Source of the DNA: Methylomicrobium lacus LW14
GTDB taxonomy: Bacteria > Pseudomonadota > Gammaproteobacteria > Methylococcales > Methylomonadaceae
Length of the DNA stretch: 64,000 nt
Reading direction: 5' to 3'
Assembly: GCF_000527095.1 (NCBI RefSeq)
Contig: NZ_AZUN01000001.1
Coordinates: forward strand, 3,299,501-3,363,500
Shown here piece after piece: positions 61,091 to 64,000 of the stretch (positions are counted from its first letter, which is position 1; every line of letters begins with the position of its first letter). The position numbers and the translations under genes are program-made. Below the pieces are notes generated by a model. It did no database searches. It saw only the letters and a list, made by a program, of their open reading frames with translations, and had not been told where the DNA came from.

Positions 61091-64000
61091 ATGAACCGCT
61101 TCGTCTGGCTGTGCTTCATCGCATTTCTTGGTTTTTCATCGGCCCAGGCGCTGCCGCTGACGCCGGAACGCACGCCCGAACCGCTGAAGCCCTGGATAGA
61201 CTGGGCCTTGCACGACACCCCCGAACACGGCTGCCCCTTCGTGTACAACAGCTTCGACGAAAAGCACTGCGGCTGGCCGAGCGAGCTGAAGTTGGATCTC
61301 GGCAAGCAACGCGGCACGTTTGCGCTGCGTGTTTCGGTGTTTCAGGACACTTGGCTGACGCTGCCCGGCGACGATAAACACTGGCCGCAGGCGGTGACGC
61401 TGAACGACAGTCCGGCGCAGGTGATCAACAGGAACGGCTGGCCGTCGCTCAAATTGAGCCAAGGCACGGAACCGAAGGCTTATCAGGTCAAGGGCGAATT
61501 TTTGTGGGACAGCATCCCTGAAACGCTGAGCGTCCCGGCCGACACCGGGCTGCTCGGCCTGAGCGTGAACGACAGCCCGGTGCCTGCGCCGGTGTTCAAG
61601 GACGGCCAGCTTTGGATCAAGTCCGCAGAACTCCGTGCGGGCAAACCGGAAGGCGTCGAAAACAAGGTCACGCTGCAAGTGTTTCGCCGGATCGTCGACG
61701 AGGTGCCGCTACAGATGATCACCCGGCTGGTGCTGGACGTGTCCGGCGAACAGCGCGAACTGAAATTGGCCGTGCCGTCGCCCGAAGGCTTCATTCCGTT
61801 GCGGCTGAGCAGCTCGCTGCCGGCCCGACTGGAAGATGACGGCCGCTTGTTGATCCAGCTGCGCCCCGGCCGCTGGCAAATCGACATCACCGGCAGAAGC
61901 CGCGGGGCGGCCCTGGCGCTGCCGCTTGCTGCTGCGCCTGCCGCGGACAAACAGGAAGTCGTCTGGCCGGTCTCCGAAGTCTGGATCTTCGAGGCGCGCC
62001 CCGCGCTCAGGGTCGTCGAAGTCGAAGAGGTCAGCGCGGTCGATGCGAACCTGACCAATCTGCCGGATGACTGGAAAGGCTGGCCCGCCTATCAAGTCGA
62101 GTCCGGCCAGGCGATGCGCTTCAAGGTGATCCGGCGCGGCGACCCGGAACCCGAGCCGAGCCAGCTGAATCTGACGCGCAAATTGTGGCTCGATTTCGAC
62201 GGGGGGGGCTACACGGTCAACGATCGAATCACCGGCAAAATGACGCGCGGCTGGCGGCTGAACGCCTTGCCCGAGATCAAGCTCGGCAAGGTCACGCTGG
62301 ACGGTAGCAATCAACTGGTCACGCGCCTCGAAGGCTCCGGCAAGGAAGGGGTCGAAGTCCGGCGCGGCAGGATCGCTCTGGAGGCCGACAGCCGTTTTAC
62401 CGGCGCGATCGGCGAATTGAGTGCGGTCGGCTGGGAGCCAAGTTTTCAACAGGTCAGCGCCGAGCTGAATCTGCCGCCGGGCTGGCGCCTGTTCGCGGCG
62501 ACCGGCGTCGATAACGTGCCGGACAGCTGGATCGCGCGCTGGACCTTGCTCGATTTCTTTCTGGTGCTGATTTCGGCGTATGCGACCTACAAGTTGTGGA
62601 CGCGGCTTTGGGGGCTGTTCGCCCTGGTGACCCTGGCGCTGATCTGGCACGAAGCCGGCGCGCCGCATTATATTTGGCTGCATATTCTGGCCGCCACCGC
62701 GTTGATCCGGGTGCTGCCGGAAGGCCGCTTTCTGAATTTGATGAGCTGGTACCGGCGCGCTTCTTGGCTGGGTTTGATCCTGATCTCGGTGCCGTTCATG
62801 ATCGATCAGGTGCGCATCGGACTTTATCCACAACTGGAGCGGCCTTGGCAGAACATCACCGCGCCGTCTTATCCTGTCGCCGCGCAAATGCCGGCGGCTC
62901 CTGAATCGATCGCGATGAAGGAGGAAATGGCGTCCAAACGGATGCTGTCCCGGTCGAAAATGGCCGATATGGCGGGCAGTGTCGCCGAAAGCATGGGTTA
63001 TCTCGAAGACAAGGCCGCCGATTTCGAGCGCCTCGATCCGAATGCGAAGATTCAGACCGGCCCAGGCCTCCCCGACTGGCAGTGGCATAAAGTGCTGTTG
63101 ACCTGGAACGGCTCGGTCGATCCGGGGCAGTCATTGCGGCTTTGGTATTTGCCGCCCGCCTTGACTCTGCTGCTGAATTTCCTCCGCGTCGCACTGATCT
63201 CGGTGCTGGCGCTGTTGATGTTCGGCGTCGCCGAAAAATTGACTTTCCGCTTCAAGGCTTCGCCCTCGCTCATTTTGGCGTGCCTGCTGGCGCCGATGCT
63301 GTCGCTGCCGGCGCAAAAAGTCTATGCGGATTTCCCGAGCCAGGCCATGCTCGATCAACTGAAAGCCCGTCTGCTCGAAGCGCCGGACTGTCTGCCGGCC
63401 TGCGCCGAAATTGCGACGATGCAGGCGAGCTTTGGCGACAAGGACCTGCTGATCACGCTCGAAATTCATGCGCAGCAGGACGTCGCGGTGCCGCTGCCGG
63501 CCGATTCCGAGCAGTGGTTTCCGAATCAGCTGACCGTCGACGGCGCCCCGGCGCCGGGCTTGTTCCGCTCCGGCAATAGCCTCTGGCTGCATCTCGGTCG
63601 AGGCCGGCATCAAGTCGTAATGCGGGGCGTATTGCCGCAGGTCGCCAAATTCACCGTGCCGCTGCCGTTGAAGCCGCATCGGGTGGCCGCGGGCGGTACA
63701 GGCTGGGAAGTGATCGGCATCCAGGAAAACGGCATTCCGGGCGAACAGCTGCAATTCGAACGTGTGCAAAAGGCCGAGGACAAGGCGCAGGCGGCGGCCT
63801 TGACGCCTGGCGTGCTGCCCGCGTTCGTGCAGATCGAGCGCACGCTGCAATTGGGCCTGGACTGGCGCGTCTCGACCCGGATCGTTCGGGTGTCGGAGCC
63901 GAACTCGCCGGTGCTGCTGGCGGTGCCGCTGCTGCCCGGCGAGGCGGTTACCACGCCCGGCGTTCGCGTTCGGGACGGCAAGGCGGAGGTGAACATGGCG
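61091..64000 (+). CDS. very large exported membrane protein (partial; runs off the right edge)
   Basis: At least 970 residues with no stop by 64000. It starts at ATG 61091 behind GGGGA with a signal peptide ending SSAQA. Residues about 20-480 form a beta-rich extracytoplasmic domain with one cysteine pair (HGCPFVY and KHCGWP). Several membrane helices follow at about 488-580 (FFLVLISAYATYKLW, WLGLILISVPFMIDQ), and more near 700-715 and 725-740, then another soluble beta-rich domain. No catalytic motif is recognised. The gene is probably monocistronic here; neighbours beyond the edge are unknown. Confidence 0.75.
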   Translation, partial: MNRFVWLCFIAFLGFSSAQALPLTPERTPEPLKPWIDWALHDTPEHGCPFVYNSFDEKHCGWPSELKLDLGKQRGTFALRVSVFQDTWLTLPGDDKHWPQAVTLNDSPAQVINRNGWPSLKLSQGTEPKAYQVKGEFLWDSIPETLSVPADTGLLGLSVNDSPVPAPVFKDGQLWIKSAELRAGKPEGVENKVTLQVFRRIVDEVPLQMITRLVLDVSGEQRELKLAVPSPEGFIPLRLSSSLPARLEDDGRLLIQLRPGRWQIDITGRSRGAALALPLAAAPAADKQEVVWPVSEVWIFEARPALRVVEVEEVSAVDANLTNLPDDWKGWPAYQVESGQAMRFKVIRRGDPEPEPSQLNLTRKLWLDFDGGGYTVNDRITGKMTRGWRLNALPEIKLGKVTLDGSNQLVTRLEGSGKEGVEVRRGRIALEADSRFTGAIGELSAVGWEPSFQQVSAELNLPPGWRLFAATGVDNVPDSWIARWTLLDFFLVLISAYATYKLWTRLWGLFALVTLALIWHEAGAPHYIWLHILAATALIRVLPEGRFLNLMSWYRRASWLGLILISVPFMIDQVRIGLYPQLERPWQNITAPSYPVAAQMPAAPESIAMKEEMASKRMLSRSKMADMAGSVAESMGYLEDKAADFERLDPNAKIQTGPGLPDWQWHKVLLTWNGSVDPGQSLRLWYLPPALTLLLNFLRVALISVLALLMFGVAEKLTFRFKASPSLILACLLAPMLSLPAQKVYADFPSQAMLDQLKARLLEAPDCLPACAEIATMQASFGDKDLLITLEIHAQQDVAVPLPADSEQWFPNQLTVDGAPAPGLFRSGNSLWLHLGRGRHQVVMRGVLPQVAKFTVPLPLKPHRVAAGGTGWEVIGIQENGIPGEQLQFERVQKAEDKAQAAALTPGVLPAFVQIERTLQLGLDWRVSTRIVRVSEPNSPVLLAVPLLPGEAVTTPGVRVRDGKAEVNMA

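Noticed and set aside
61709..63088. 459-residue open frame on the minus strand
   Set aside because: Antisense to the large membrane protein, whose signal peptide and helices are convincing.
1..64000. CRISPR array or complete prophage
   Set aside because: No regularly spaced direct repeats, cas genes or phage structural genes are seen; the Gp49-like toxin belongs to a TAC module.

Overview
The window looks like chromosomal DNA of an aerobic gammaproteobacterial methanotroph or close methylotroph (Methylococcales type). The main reason is a tetrahydromethanopterin-linked formyltransferase/hydrolase operon (fhcB-fhcA-fhcD-fhcC, 21786-27462). The housekeeping gene orders are also typical of Gammaproteobacteria: tig-clpP-clpX, prfB-lysS, minC-minD-minE, mfd, and gshA next to an APS-type cysH. 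Genus cannot be fixed from sequence reading alone.

Layout. 1-6700: a two-gene haem unit made of a Cyc2-like haem-porin and a membrane monohaem protein, then a small Ala/His/Lys-rich exported protein, an acyltransferase-like membrane protein, a coiled-coil exported protein and a methyltransferase. 7000-15000: a coiled-coil membrane protein, a radical SAM enzyme, and an overlapping signalling pair (a five-PAS HisKA_2 histidine kinase and a REC-PAS-GGDEF-EAL response regulator). 15300-21550: tRNA-Leu(TAG), tig-clpP-clpX, then lysS and prfB on the other strand; prfB keeps its programmed +1 frameshift. 21786-29323: the fhc operon, interrupted between fhcA and fhcD by small toxin-antitoxin-type genes. 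It is followed by a HigB-HigA-SecB-like toxin-antitoxin-chaperone (TAC) module and then a second, frameshifted copy of the 3' half of fhcC.

29324-35450 is an accessory island, visibly richer in A+T in its main genes: palindromic repeats, a decayed toxin-antitoxin pair, an intact DUF262 + HEPN pair, a wrecked REP-associated transposase (RAYT) carrying a roughly 100-bp palindromic insertion, a Fic enzyme, and two copies of a roughly 90-bp repeat that may encode a small RNA. 35450-48300 returns to ordinary chromosome: a class A PBP, PPK2, YbiT, a secreted M6 protease, a SagB-type nitroreductase, a DUF504 protein, minCDE and a winged-helix protein. 48300-64000: recQ, gshA-cysH, a small AT-rich insert (a GIY-YIG-like protein and a second DUF4160-DUF2442 pair), mfd, a 50-residue membrane protein with a clear sigma70-type promoter, rlmG, an EfpL/YeiP-type elongation factor, a periplasmic protein, a universal stress protein, and a very large exported membrane protein that runs off the right end.

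The most noteworthy signals are the TAC module between two fhcC 3' ends that differ mainly at silent sites (a likely xenologous replacement scar), the DUF262-HEPN pair, the duplicated putative structured-RNA element, the RAYT relic with its REP-like elements, and the Cyc2-like haem-porin.
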